From positions 1 to 64,000 of the forward strand of contig NZ_JACHXY010000002.1 in NCBI RefSeq assembly GCF_014192415.1: a stretch of 64,000 nt of DNA, written 5' to 3'. Of the stretch, positions 42,233-50,636 are shown piece after piece; the first letter of the stretch is position 1; every line of letters begins with the position of its first letter. A program made the position numbers and the translations under genes. The notes under the pieces are model-generated. The model ran no database searches. It had not been told where the DNA came from and was given only the letters and a program-made list of their open reading frames with translations. Origin of the DNA: Microbacterium proteolyticum. Its GTDB lineage: Bacteria; Actinomycetota; Actinomycetes; Actinomycetales; Microbacteriaceae.

Positions 42233-43255
42233 TCAGCCGACGGCGGTGGTCAGCAGGTCGAGGTACTTGTCGAAGCCCCAGCTGATGGACAGCGGCGAGG
42301 GGTTGGCCGAGGCGGCGAGGGGCGTCGCGTCTTCGAGGACGGCGATGTGGCCGGCCGCGATGGCGGGGATCTGCGACAGCAGCGGGTCGGCCTGCAGCTG
42401 GGCGACGGTGGAGCCGTCGGTGTTGCCGTAGGTGATCCACAGGCCCACGTCGCTGAAGACGTCGGCGTTCTCTGAGCTGATGTCGCTGTAGAACGCGTCG
42501 GTCTCGGCGGAGGTCTTCGTCACCTGCTCGGGCTCGGGCATGCCGAGCTCGTGCAGGTAGCCGGCGCGCGGGTCGTGCGAGGTGTAGTACGTGATTTTGC
42601 TGAGATCGGTGGGGTCGGTGAAGGCGAACAGCGGCGCGACGTCGGCGAGCGCCGGGTGCGCGGCGAAGGCCTCCTGCGATTCGGTCTTGATCTGCTCGAT
42701 GAGGGCGTCGCCCTCGCTCTTCAGACCCAACGCCTGGGAGTTGAGCTGGATCATCTGGTCGAGCGTGGTGCCCCAGGCGGCGTCCGGGTAGGCGACGACG
42801 GGCGCGATCTTCGACAGGGTGTCGTAGTCCTCCTGCGTCAGACCCGAGTAGGCAGCCAGGATGACGTCGGGCTGCGTGTCGGCCACGGCCTCGAAGTCGA
42901 TGCCGTCGGTCTCATCGAAGAGCACGGGGGTCTCGCCGCCGAGCTCGGTCAGCTTGTCTTCGACCCAGGGCAGGATGCCGTCGCCGTCATCGTCGCCCCA
43001 GGTGGCCTTGGCCATGCCCACGGGCACGATGCCGAGTGCGAGGGGGACCTCGTGGTTGGACCAGGCGACGGTGGCGACGCGCTCGGGCTTCTTCTCGATC
43101 ACGGCCTGGCCGAGGGCACTGTCGACCGTGACGGGGAACACGCCGTCGGACCCTTGCGCCGCCTCTCCTGCGGGGGATGCGGACGTACCGGCGCAGCCGG
43201 TGAGGACGAGGGCGGAGCCGACGGCGAGGGCCGCCAGAGCGCGGAATCGGGACAC
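42233..43255 (-). CDS. Iron-siderophore substrate-binding lipoprotein
   Basis: This 340-residue FepB/FhuD-type binding protein captures ferric siderophore outside the membrane. The N-terminus is a lipoprotein signal peptide with lipobox VLTGC (Cys near residue 20). The two-lobed periplasmic-binding fold follows (RVATVAWSNHEVPLALGI; TQPDVILAAYSG). GTG 43255 is chosen because AGGAGG lies 6 bases upstream; an in-frame TTG at 43276 precedes that site. It is the first gene of the operon, behind a DtxR/IdeR-like box. Confidence 0.94.
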   Translation of the reverse strand: MSRFRALAALAVGSALVLTGCAGTSASPAGEAAQGSDGVFPVTVDSALGQAVIEKKPERVATVAWSNHEVPLALGIVPVGMAKATWGDDDGDGILPWVEDKLTELGGETPVLFDETDGIDFEAVADTQPDVILAAYSGLTQEDYDTLSKIAPVVAYPDAAWGTTLDQMIQLNSQALGLKSEGDALIEQIKTESQEAFAAHPALADVAPLFAFTDPTDLSKITYYTSHDPRAGYLHELGMPEPEQVTKTSAETDAFYSDISSENADVFSDVGLWITYGNTDGSTVAQLQADPLLSQIPAIAAGHIAVLEDATPLAASANPSPLSISWGFDKYLDLLTTAVG

Positions 43256-43277
43256 AGAGAGCCTCCTGTGATTCAAG

Positions 43278-43296
43278 TAAGGACAGGCTTAGCTTA
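43278..43296. promoter_or_regulatory. DtxR/IdeR-type iron box
   Basis: The 19-base site TAAGGACAGGCTTAGCTTA agrees with TWAGGTWAGSCTWACCTWA at 16 of 19 positions. It lies 23 bases before the binding-protein start, where an iron-bound DtxR/IdeR repressor would block transcription. Confidence 0.75.
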
Positions 43297-43462
43297 GGTC
43301 AGCAATCGGGTGAGAACGCAACCCCGGATGCCGAGACCGGGGTCGAACGTCTCGACGCCGAGCTACCGGACGCGGATGTCGTACGACGGTCCGCATACGG
43401 GGCATCCGGTCCGCGCGGTCGCTCGGCGAGTTCACTGTCGGGGGATGTTCGGGAAGGCGACT

Positions 43463-43468
43463 TATACT
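43463..43468 (+). promoter_or_regulatory. -10 box of the ABC-F gene
   Basis: TATACT lies 12 bases before the in-frame ATG 43481 and 54 bases before GTG 43523. Confidence 0.5.
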
Positions 43469-43522
43469 GGGTGGCTGGCCATGCTCTGGCCACTCCCCGA
43501 CCCCGAAGAACGGACGTTCGCT

Positions 43523-45121
43523 GTGCTCGCCGTGCACGACCTCGAGATCCGCGTGGGCGCCCGCGTGCTCATGTCCGATGTGGCGTTCCGCGTCTCCGAC
43601 GGCGACAAGATCGGCCTTGTCGGGCGCAACGGTGCCGGAAAGACGACGCTGACCAAGGTGCTCGCGGGCGACCTGCTGCCCTCGAACGGCGGTGTCGACC
43701 GCTCCGGCGAGCTCGGGTACCTGCCCCAGGACCCCCGCTCGGGCGACCCCGAGATGCTCGCGCGCACGCGCATCCTGGACGCCCGCGGACTCGGTTCGTT
43801 GGCGCTGGGCATGCACGAGGCGTCGCTGGCCATGGCCGACGACGACGCCGCGGTCGCAGCCAAGGCGATGAAGAAGTACGCCAACCTCACCGAGCGGTTC
43901 GAAGCGGCGGGCGGATACGCGGCCGAGGCCGAGGCGGCATCCATCGCCCACAATCTCTCGCTTCCCGACCGCATCCTCGATCAGCAGCTGAAGACCCTGT
44001 CGGGTGGTCAGCGTCGTCGCATCGAGCTCGCGCGCATCCTGTTCTCGGATGCCCGCACGATGATCCTCGACGAGCCGACCAACCACCTCGACGCCGACAG
44101 CGTCGTATGGCTGCGGGAGTTCCTCAAGGGGTACAAGGGCGGTCTGATCGTCATCTCGCACGATGTCGAGCTTGTCGGCGAGACGGTGAACCGGGTGTTC
44201 TACCTGGATGCCAACCGCCAGGTCATCGACATCTACAACATGAACTGGAAGAACTACCTGCGCCAGCGGGTGGCCGACGAGGAGCGCCGCAAGAAGGAGC
44301 GCGTCAACGTCGAGAAGAAGGCCACGGCGCTGCAGCTGCAGGCCGCGCGCTTCGGCGCGAAGGCGTCGAAGGCCGCCGCCGCCCATCAGATGGTCGCGCG
44401 CGCCGAGAAGATGCTCTCGGGCCTCGACGACGTGCGTCAGGACGAGCGGGTCGCGAAGCTCCGCTTCCCCAAGCCCGCGCCCTGCGGCAAGACCCCGCTC
44501 ATGGCGTCGGGGTTGTCGAAGTCGTACGGATCGCTGGAGATCTTCACCGACGTCGACCTCGCGATCGACCGCGGCTCGCGCGTCGTCATCCTGGGGCTCA
44601 ACGGTGCCGGGAAGACGACGCTGCTGCGCATCCTCGCGGGCGTCGACCAGCCCGACACCGGTCAGCTCGAGCCCGGTCACGGCCTCAAGATCGGCTACTA
44701 CGCGCAGGAGCACGAGAACCTCGACGTCTCGCGGTCCGTGCTCGACAACATGATGTCGGCCGCGCCCCACATCACCGCGACCGAGGCCCGCAAGGTGCTC
44801 GGATCGTTCCTCTTCGTGGGCGACGACGTGCTCAAGCCCGCGGGAGTCCTTTCGGGTGGCGAGAAGACGCGCCTGTCGCTCGCGACGCTGGTGGTGTCGT
44901 CGGCGAACATGCTGCTGCTCGACGAGCCCACGAACAACCTCGACCCCGCCTCGCGCGAAGAGATCCTCGGGGCGCTCGCGCACTACGAGGGCGCCGTCGT
45001 GCTCGTCTCGCACGACGAGGGAGCCGTCGAGGCGCTCAACCCCGAGCGCGTGCTGATCCTCCCCGACGGCGTCGAAGACATCTGGGGTCGCGACTACGCC
45101 GACCTGATCACCCTGGCTTGA
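43523..45121 (+). CDS. ABC-F family ATPase
   Basis: This is a soluble protein of about 532 residues with two ABC domains and no membrane segments. Domain 1 has GRNGAGKTT, LSGGQRRRIELA and LDEPTNHLD. Domain 2 has GLNGAGKTT, LSGGEKTRLSLA and LDEPTNNLD. A Lys/Arg-rich linker between them (about residues 245-300) is the ABC-F interdomain arm that reaches into the ribosome. It likely acts in translation rescue or antibiotic protection. GTG 43523 gives the family N-terminus LAVHDLEIRVG; ATG 43481 is 14 codons upstream and would also be expressed from the TATACT promoter. Confidence 0.92.
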   Translation: MLAVHDLEIRVGARVLMSDVAFRVSDGDKIGLVGRNGAGKTTLTKVLAGDLLPSNGGVDRSGELGYLPQDPRSGDPEMLARTRILDARGLGSLALGMHEASLAMADDDAAVAAKAMKKYANLTERFEAAGGYAAEAEAASIAHNLSLPDRILDQQLKTLSGGQRRRIELARILFSDARTMILDEPTNHLDADSVVWLREFLKGYKGGLIVISHDVELVGETVNRVFYLDANRQVIDIYNMNWKNYLRQRVADEERRKKERVNVEKKATALQLQAARFGAKASKAAAAHQMVARAEKMLSGLDDVRQDERVAKLRFPKPAPCGKTPLMASGLSKSYGSLEIFTDVDLAIDRGSRVVILGLNGAGKTTLLRILAGVDQPDTGQLEPGHGLKIGYYAQEHENLDVSRSVLDNMMSAAPHITATEARKVLGSFLFVGDDVLKPAGVLSGGEKTRLSLATLVVSSANMLLLDEPTNNLDPASREEILGALAHYEGAVVLVSHDEGAVEALNPERVLILPDGVEDIWGRDYADLITLA

Positions 45122-45139
45122 GCGCGCGGGCCTGAGCGA

Positions 45140-45300
45140 GCCGGCCGGATCTTGCCCGCAGGTTCACGCCGGCCGGATCTCGCCCGCAGGGTCACGCCGG
45201 CGGGACCACGCTGCTCGGGTTCCGCTGGCGGGATCACGCTGGCGGGATCACGCGGGCAGGATCACGCTGTACGGGTCACGCCGGCCTGATCATGCTGACG
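45140..45300. repeat. Degenerate 14-15-base tandem repeat
   Basis: About ten diverged units of the type GGCGGGATCACGCTG follow the ABC-F gene. The best copies are at 45220-45270. There is no coding potential and no unique spacer. It lies between convergent genes. Confidence 0.65.
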
Positions 45301-45376
45301 AGAACTCTTCCGGCTGCTCATTCGGGCGGGACCGCGGTGCGACCGGATGGATGCCGGGAGACCGTGATCCATGAGA

Positions 45377-46261
45377 TCACCGGGCGTCGAGCAGGGCGTC
45401 CTCGTCGTCGGCGTCGCGGTCGCGCGGGCGCTTCCGCGAGCGGTGCAGGGCGACCGGGTCGACCCGGCGGGCTTCCTTCGGCGCGGTCTCGGTCGCGGGG
45501 GCCAGGACGGACTCGTCTTCGGCGTCTTCTCGACGGAGTCTGCGCTCGTTCACGATGACGTAGCCGATGAAGGCGAAACCCATCACGGCGAACAGGATCC
45601 ACTGGATCGCGTACGACAGGTACGGGCCCGGATCGTTGCTCGGCGGGTCGATGGTGAACGGAGCCGTCGCCGGGGCGGGGGTCTCCGACATCAGCAATCC
45701 GTAGGCGCCCTGCTCGAGGGGCCCGGTCTGCTCCGCGACCAGCCCGAGATTGATCGTGGGCACCTGGCCCGGCTCGGCCGAACGGCCCGAGGTGGGGGCC
45801 GCCTCGCCGGGACGCAGGCGCACCTCGACGGTGACCTCGCCCGCCGGTGGAGCGGGGATCTCGTCGGGCGCCGACTGGCTGTTGCCCGGCGGCAACCACC
45901 CGCGATCGACGAGGACGATGCGGCCGTCGTCGAGACGGAAAGGCACGAGCTGCTCGTAGGCCGCGGAGCCGCCGTGCGCGCGATTGCGCACGAGGAGCTG
46001 GTCGTCGGCGAGGTAGCGGCCCTCGAGGCGCACCGGGCGCCATTCGTCTGCGGGGTTCAGCTCGGCTCCGGGGGCGAGCAGCTGCCCCAGAGCGACGGGG
46101 GGAGCGTCGTAGTTGTTCTCGACCAGCTGCAGCTGTTCGGTGCGCTCGGCGTTGCGCGAGAACTGCCAATTCGACAGGAACGCGCAGGCGATCGCGAAGA
46201 GGATCGCGACGCCGACGTACATCGCCCATCGGGCGGCGGCGGGGGTCTCTCGGACGCTCAC
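45377..46261 (-). CDS. SURF1-family cytochrome oxidase assembly protein
   Basis: This 294-residue SURF1 protein helps insert haem A into cytochrome c oxidase. It has an N-terminal membrane helix (about 13-30) followed by WQFSRNAERTEQ, a large external domain with RLEGRYL and LVDRGWLPPG, and a C-terminal helix (about 225-245, YAIQWILFAVMGFAFIGY). The C-terminal tail is charged. Presence of ctaA and ctaB in the same window supports an aa3-type oxidase. Confidence 0.92.
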   Translation of the reverse strand: MSVRETPAAARWAMYVGVAILFAIACAFLSNWQFSRNAERTEQLQLVENNYDAPPVALGQLLAPGAELNPADEWRPVRLEGRYLADDQLLVRNRAHGGSAAYEQLVPFRLDDGRIVLVDRGWLPPGNSQSAPDEIPAPPAGEVTVEVRLRPGEAAPTSGRSAEPGQVPTINLGLVAEQTGPLEQGAYGLLMSETPAPATAPFTIDPPSNDPGPYLSYAIQWILFAVMGFAFIGYVIVNERRLRREDAEDESVLAPATETAPKEARRVDPVALHRSRKRPRDRDADDEDALLDAR

Positions 46262-46352
46262 GGGCGGTCTCCGATGACCTGCGCTGCGAAACCGCTCACG
46301 TCATCCTCCCTCGCCACGCTTCCAGGGTACGTCGGTCAGAGCGTGCGCGTGC

Positions 46353-46703
46353 TCACGCGGGTCGCACCGCGAGGGCGGCGACCTCGACGGGGAAGTCCCG
46401 CGCGCTCAGGAACTCCCGGAGGTAGACGACGTGCTCATCGCACGCGACCCACGTCTTGCGGCGGTCGGCGGCGTGGATGCGGGGGTTGCGCCAGCGGAGG
46501 GCCCAGATGGCTTTGTCCCGGCATCCCGCTCGCGAGCACTCCGTCTGCTCGACGGATGTCGGCTGCTCGGGCAACGCGGTCTGCGGAGCGATCGTCGTCT
46601 GCTCGACGGACGTCGTCGGGTCGGGGGACGCGGCCTGCGGAGCGGTCGCTCCCTGCTCGACGGACGCCGGCTGTTCGGGCGACGCCTGTGGCGCGTCGGT
46701 CAC
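46353..46703 (-). CDS. Small conserved protein with N-terminal repeats
   Basis: This 116-residue protein is of unknown function. Residues 5-52 are three to four imperfect copies of a Pro/Gln/Ser-rich unit ending SVEQ. The C-terminal 60 residues are the conserved part, with CSRAGCRDKAIWALRWRNP and VACDEHVVYLREFL; the Cys/His pattern could bind zinc. GTG 46703 overlaps the preceding DUF3099 gene by four bases. The same pair is found in related actinobacteria. Confidence 0.75.
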   Translation of the reverse strand: MTDAPQASPEQPASVEQGATAPQAASPDPTTSVEQTTIAPQTALPEQPTSVEQTECSRAGCRDKAIWALRWRNPRIHAADRRKTWVACDEHVVYLREFLSARDFPVEVAALAVRPA

Positions 46704-47068
46704 GACCGGTCGTCGCGCGGGGCGCTGATGCCCGGAGTCTCGGCGATGCGGATGACGAGCGGCGCCTCGGGATCCACGGCGGCCGCGGGTGCCGGGCGCG
46801 GAGCCTCGATCGCGCGCTCCGGGTTGATCGCCGTCGTCTCGGCCGCGTCCTCGCCCACGTTCGCCAGAATCACGGCCACGTAGGGCAGGAAGATGGCGCC
46901 CGCGGCGAAGACGAACGTGTACCAGCCGTACGGCGTGATGAGTGCCATGGCGAGGAAGCACCCGATGCGGATGCCCATCATCAACATGTACTTGGCGAAA
47001 CGACCGTCGGCGCTCTCCCGAGGTGCCTTGGGGAGCGACGTCGCAGACTGGGCGCGGTTTGTCTTCAC
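46700..47068 (-). CDS. DUF3099 family membrane protein
   Basis: This roughly 122-residue protein matches the actinobacterial DUF3099 family, recognised by QSATSLPKAPRESADGRFAKYM followed (after a break) by two hydrophobic helices (about 28-48 and 52-72). The C-terminal tail is Pro/Ala-rich. The function is unknown. GTG 47068 is chosen at the family N-terminus, with a TACCCT box about 9 bases upstream; a longer frame reaches 47197. Confidence 0.8.
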   Translation of the reverse strand: MKTNRAQSATSLPKAPRESADGRFAKYMLMMGIRIGCFLAMALITPYGWYTFVFAAGAIFLPYVAVILANVGEDAAETTAINPERAIEAPRPAPAAAVDPEAPLVIRIAETPGISAPRDDRS

Positions 47069-47205
47069 AGTGGTCTCAGGGTACGCCCGTCGGCGAGGGG
47101 GTCGGCGCGTTCTCGCGGGCGTCGTCTCGACGTCATGACAAGCGTCGCCGAAACGGCTGCGGGTGCCGCCCGATGGACGGCACCCGCAGGGAGTCACGCG
47201 GTTGC

Positions 47206-47790
47206 TCAGGCGCCGTAGCGCACGTCGCTTCCGCCGGTGACGCCGATGATGACGGCCGTCAGAATGATCAGGAGGATGCCGAGCCCGAGGCTGATGTAGC
47301 CGACGAGGACGCCCGACAGGGCCATACCGCGTCCGCGTTCGCTCGTCGCCTTGATCTGATTGAGCGAGATGTGGCCCGTGATGATGCCGACGATCTGCCC
47401 GATGACCGGGATGGCGAACAAGCCCACGAGCGAGGACACGAGTGCGACGATCGCCAGCGGGTTGACGCGCGGGGCCGCGCCGTAGCCGTAGGCGGGCGCG
47501 CCGTAGGGCTGCTGACCGTAGTTCTGCTGTCCGTAGTTCTGCTGACCGTAGGCGGGGGCCCCGGGCGTGGACGGGTCGTACGCGGGCGCCGGGTAGGCGG
47601 GCGCGCCGTAGGCCGGGGCCGGAGGGGCGTCGTGCCCCGTCGACGGGGTTACGCCGCCGGGTGCCGGGGGAGCGTCGTACGGGGGTGCCGGGGGCACGCG
47701 GTCACCCGTCGGACCGGAGGGGACGTCGGGGCCGGTCGCCTCGGGCGTGTGTCCGTACGGGGAGGGGTCGTTGGTGCGGTCGTCGCTCAC
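47206..47790 (-). CDS. DUF4190 domain membrane protein
   Basis: This 194-residue protein has a Pro/Ala/Tyr/Gly-rich cytoplasmic N-terminus (about 1-105, with YGQQNYGQQNYGQQPYG), followed by two membrane helices (about 110-140 and 160-190). LAIVALVSSLVGLF...GIITGHISLNQIK is the DUF4190 core. The function is unknown; such proteins are common in Microbacteriaceae. GTG 47790 has AAAGG 7 bases upstream and is divergent from fabG. Confidence 0.85.
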   Translation of the reverse strand: MSDDRTNDPSPYGHTPEATGPDVPSGPTGDRVPPAPPYDAPPAPGGVTPSTGHDAPPAPAYGAPAYPAPAYDPSTPGAPAYGQQNYGQQNYGQQPYGAPAYGYGAAPRVNPLAIVALVSSLVGLFAIPVIGQIVGIITGHISLNQIKATSERGRGMALSGVLVGYISLGLGILLIILTAVIIGVTGGSDVRYGA

Positions 47791-47912
47791 GGGATGCCTT
47801 TCGTCGCGCTGCGCCCCAGCGTTCCAGCGCCGCTCGGCCCGTGTCAAACCCCGCGTCTCTCGCGGTGATCCGCGGACCCGCCGCCGTCGGCGCGGCGCGA
47901 CGCGGCGCTCGC

Positions 47913-47918
47913 TAGGCT
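47913..47918 (+). promoter_or_regulatory. -10 box of fabG
   Basis: TAGGCT lies 38 bases before the fabG ATG. AGGAGTG near 47943 is the ribosome site. Confidence 0.45.
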
Positions 47919-47955
47919 GGGCCGGTTACGTCCCCGTACGCACAGGAGTGTCACC

Positions 47956-48666
47956 ATGTCCCAGGACCGCGTCGTCGTCGTCACCGGAGGAAACCGAGGA
48001 ATCGGTCGTGCCATCGCCGAGCGTTTCGTCGCCGAGGGGTGGAAGGTCGCCGTCACAGCCCGGTCGGGCGAGGGCCCCGAGGGGACACTCACCGTCCGTG
48101 CCGATGTGACGGACGCGGCCGCCGTGGATGCCGCCTTCTCGCAGGTCGAGGCCGAGCTCGGCCCGATCGCCGTGGTCGTGGCGAACGCCGGGGTGACCAA
48201 AGACACCCTTCTGCTGCGCATGAGCGAAGACGACTTCGACAGCGTGGTCAACACCAACCTGGGCGGGGCTTTCCGCGTGGTCAAGCGCGCGTCGAAGGGC
48301 ATGCTGAAGGCGCGCTGGGGTCGGGTCATCCTCATCTCGAGCGTCGTCGGCCTCTACGGTTCGGCGGGGCAGATCAACTACGCCGCTTCCAAGAGTGCCC
48401 TCATCGGCTTCGCCCGTTCGCTGACCCGTGAGCTCGGCGCGCGCGGCATCACCGCGAACGTCGTCGCCCCCGGGTTCATCGAGACCGAAATGACCGCCGA
48501 ACTGCCCGCCGACACCCAGGCGGAGTACAAGAAGAGCATCCCCGCCGGTCGTTTCGCCTCGCCCGACGAGGTCGCGGGTGTCGTCACCTGGCTGGCCGGT
48601 GACGATGCCGCGTACATCTCGGGCGCCGTCATCCCCGTCGACGGTGGTCTCGGGATGGGTCACTGA
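47956..48666 (+). CDS. fabG: 3-Oxoacyl-ACP reductase family SDR
   Basis: This 236-residue short-chain dehydrogenase is close to FabG (MabA). FabG reduces 3-oxoacyl-ACP with NADPH in fatty-acid elongation. The cofactor motif TGGNRGIGRAIAE, NAG in VVANAGVT, the catalytic Ser in LISSVVG and YAASK are present, as is the C-terminal ISGAVIPVDGGLGMGH. It stands alone rather than in a fatty-acid operon, so the substrate is not certain. Confidence 0.9.
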   Translation: MSQDRVVVVTGGNRGIGRAIAERFVAEGWKVAVTARSGEGPEGTLTVRADVTDAAAVDAAFSQVEAELGPIAVVVANAGVTKDTLLLRMSEDDFDSVVNTNLGGAFRVVKRASKGMLKARWGRVILISSVVGLYGSAGQINYAASKSALIGFARSLTRELGARGITANVVAPGFIETEMTAELPADTQAEYKKSIPAGRFASPDEVAGVVTWLAGDDAAYISGAVIPVDGGLGMGH

Positions 48667-48715
48667 CGCATCGCACCGGGGCCTCGTGACCTGGGACCCG
48701 GGACCCTCGGCCTGA

Positions 48716-48800
48716 GACTCGAGGTCCGAGGTCCGAGGTCCGAGGTCCGAGGTCCTAGGTCCGGGACCCGAGGCCCGAGGCCCGAGGCCTGAGGCCCGGC
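48716..48800. repeat. Heptanucleotide tandem repeat
   Basis: GAGGTCC is repeated five times in register (48721-48755). It is followed by variants CCGAGGC/CCGAGGCCTGAGG to about 48800. It lies between fabG and the phage island and contains no spacers or gene. Confidence 0.85.
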
Positions 48801-48825
48801 GTGCCGAGGCGGCGGCGGCGACGAG

Positions 48826-48870
48826 GCCGGTGAACTTCTCGACGGGTGTGGTGATGGTCCTCTTGCCCAT
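48826..48870 (-). pseudogene. Truncated phage head-tail connector gene (first 15 codons)
   Basis: Directly after the capsid gene an ATG opens MGKRTITTPVEKFTG. This resembles the N-terminus of a short protein often encoded downstream of the capsid gene in actinophages. Phage similarity ends there; low-complexity Ala/Arg-rich sequence and the heptamer repeat follow. This marks the left edge of the island. Confidence 0.5.
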
Positions 48871-48875
48871 CTGAA

Positions 48876-49880
48876 TCACCGCACCTTCACGTTGCGCAGC
48901 ACGGCGGCTGCCTTGGTGGCCTTGAGGGCGACGGCGATCGGGCCGAGCTCGACCTCGCCCTTCTTGACGGCGCCGGCCGACGAGAAGTCAGGGAGCCATG
49001 TCTGCACGAGCTGGCCGCCGACGATGGACACGCCGTGGAAGCCGTCGAGGCCGACACGGTACGCGTACAGATCGGTCAGGCCGGTCACGGACGAACCGCC
49101 GACGGTGCGAGTGGCGATCGGGATGATCGGGTTGTTCGTGCCGGGCTTGTTGCCCGGGTCGGCGAACAGCACACCACCGTACGTCTCGCGCTCGATCGGG
49201 CGACCGTTCGGGCCGAGGAGGCCCTCGACGGGGTCCTTCGTGTACTGGCCGGCGCGGCGGGCCGCGGCGCGCACACGGGCGAGCGAGGACGCGTTGCCGA
49301 GGATGACGGTCGGCGCGCCGTCGAGCAGCGCGAGGAACTCGTCGATCTTGTCGAGCGCGCGGTGCTCGGCGCGGGCTTTGGTGTCGAAGTCGGACCAGTC
49401 GGTCACGACGCCGACGCCGGACTCCGTGGTGGAGCCGACGAGGGCCTTGTCGAGGCCGTCGAAGCCGTTCGCGTCGGTCGCGGTGTCGCCGTTGATGACG
49501 GCGTCCTGAAACTTCGTGCGGGTGGCCTTGACGGTCTGCTGCAGGTTGAGCGTGACGGCGCCGGACGCGGCCGGGCCGATCTTCGCGATGACACGGTCGA
49601 CCTCGAACGAGCCACCGAGGGGCGCGAGGTTCACCGAGACCGCGGTCGTGGTGACGTGCTCGGGCGTGTACTCGGTGTTCAGCGCACGGAAACCGGCGCT
49701 GCGCTGCGTGGCGAGGCGGCGGTAGCCGTAGGTCAGGGTCGCGCCGCCGCCGGCGGGGTTCACGACGTCGTCGAAGATCAGCGAGTCGATGACGGCCGAT
49801 TCCTTACGGAACTCGTCGATCACCGCCACGTCGACATCGTCGGTCGCGTTTTTCTTCGACTCTGCGATGGATACGGGCAT
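48876..49880 (-). CDS. Phage major capsid protein
   Basis: This 334-residue protein appears to be the HK97-fold major capsid protein. The N-terminus SIAESKKNATDDVDVAVIDEF (in two parts) and the motif FRALNTEYTPEH, followed by a regular alpha/beta body, are typical of actinophage capsids that follow a scaffold gene. It is intact, with a Shine-Dalgarno-like GGGAG before ATG 49880. Its position after the scaffold gene fits the head-gene order. Confidence 0.8.
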   Translation of the reverse strand: MPVSIAESKKNATDDVDVAVIDEFRKESAVIDSLIFDDVVNPAGGGATLTYGYRRLATQRSAGFRALNTEYTPEHVTTTAVSVNLAPLGGSFEVDRVIAKIGPAASGAVTLNLQQTVKATRTKFQDAVINGDTATDANGFDGLDKALVGSTTESGVGVVTDWSDFDTKARAEHRALDKIDEFLALLDGAPTVILGNASSLARVRAAARRAGQYTKDPVEGLLGPNGRPIERETYGGVLFADPGNKPGTNNPIIPIATRTVGGSSVTGLTDLYAYRVGLDGFHGVSIVGGQLVQTWLPDFSSAGAVKKGEVELGPIAVALKATKAAAVLRNVKVR

Positions 49881-49900
49881 GTTTCATCTCCCTTGAGGAG

Positions 49901-50543
49901 TCAGCCCCCGAGGCGCGCTTTCACGGCGCCGTCGAGGGAGGGGGTGGTGGTGGGGGTCGGCTGGCCGCCCTGGTGTCCGGGGCCGCTTGCTCCGGGGAGG
50001 GTGGGTCCTGCCTCGAACGCCGAGTTCCTCTCGAGCGCGTCTGTGATCGCCTTGTCGACGGCCGCCTGATCGGCGAGGTCGACAGCGGCGAGGGCTGTGG
50101 TGAAACTCGAGGAGTCGAGCAGCAGGTCGGCTTGGGCGCCGAGTCGGGGGGGCTGCGAGGAGCACGGCCCGCTCGCGCTTGAGCGTGTCCCGCTCGGCGG
50201 CGGCGGCGTCGCGCTCCTGCGCGCGCTCGGCTGCTTCCTTCTCGGCGGCCTCCTTGGCCTCGCGGTGAGTGCGGGCCTCGCTGCGCAGCTCGCGGACATA
50301 CTCGTCCGGGTCGCCCTGATACTTGATCGGCGCGGGTGCCGCCGGGGGCGTGGCCGGTGCGCTGGGCTGTGCGGGCGGGGGAGTCGGGGTGGGCGGCGTC
50401 GCCGGTGCCGCGGGCGGCGTCTGTTCGGCGGGGGCCGCGGGCGGGGTGCCGCCGGGCGCGCCGATCTCACCGTCGAAGTACCGCAGGAAGGGGCGGTCGA
50501 ACGCGGGGCGGAACTGCGGGCCGACGGTGCGGGTGGTGGGCAT
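49901..50543 (-). pseudogene. Phage scaffold protein, frameshifted
   Basis: The frame opened at 50543 reads a Pro/Ala-rich N-terminus and a coiled coil (about residues 80-128, REAKEAAEKEAAERAQERD). At a run of seven G on the + strand (50146-50152) it shifts into Arg/Pro-rich nonsense. The natural continuation, LLLDSSSFTTALAAVDL to KARLGG, lies in the next frame and ends at 49901. A one-base change in the homopolymer would restore a scaffold of about 213 residues. It could be a real mutation or a sequencing error. Confidence 0.75.
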
Positions 50544-50636
50544 TCGTGAGCCTCCTGCTCGTGGGTTCGCTTCACCCCTGCGGTGAGCGACGTATGCACC
50601 CGGTAGCGTCTTTGCGTTGGGGCAGACGGGGGAAAG

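Noticed and set aside
48716..48800. CRISPR-like repeat array
   Set aside because: Seven-base units are directly adjacent, with no spacers and no cas genes.
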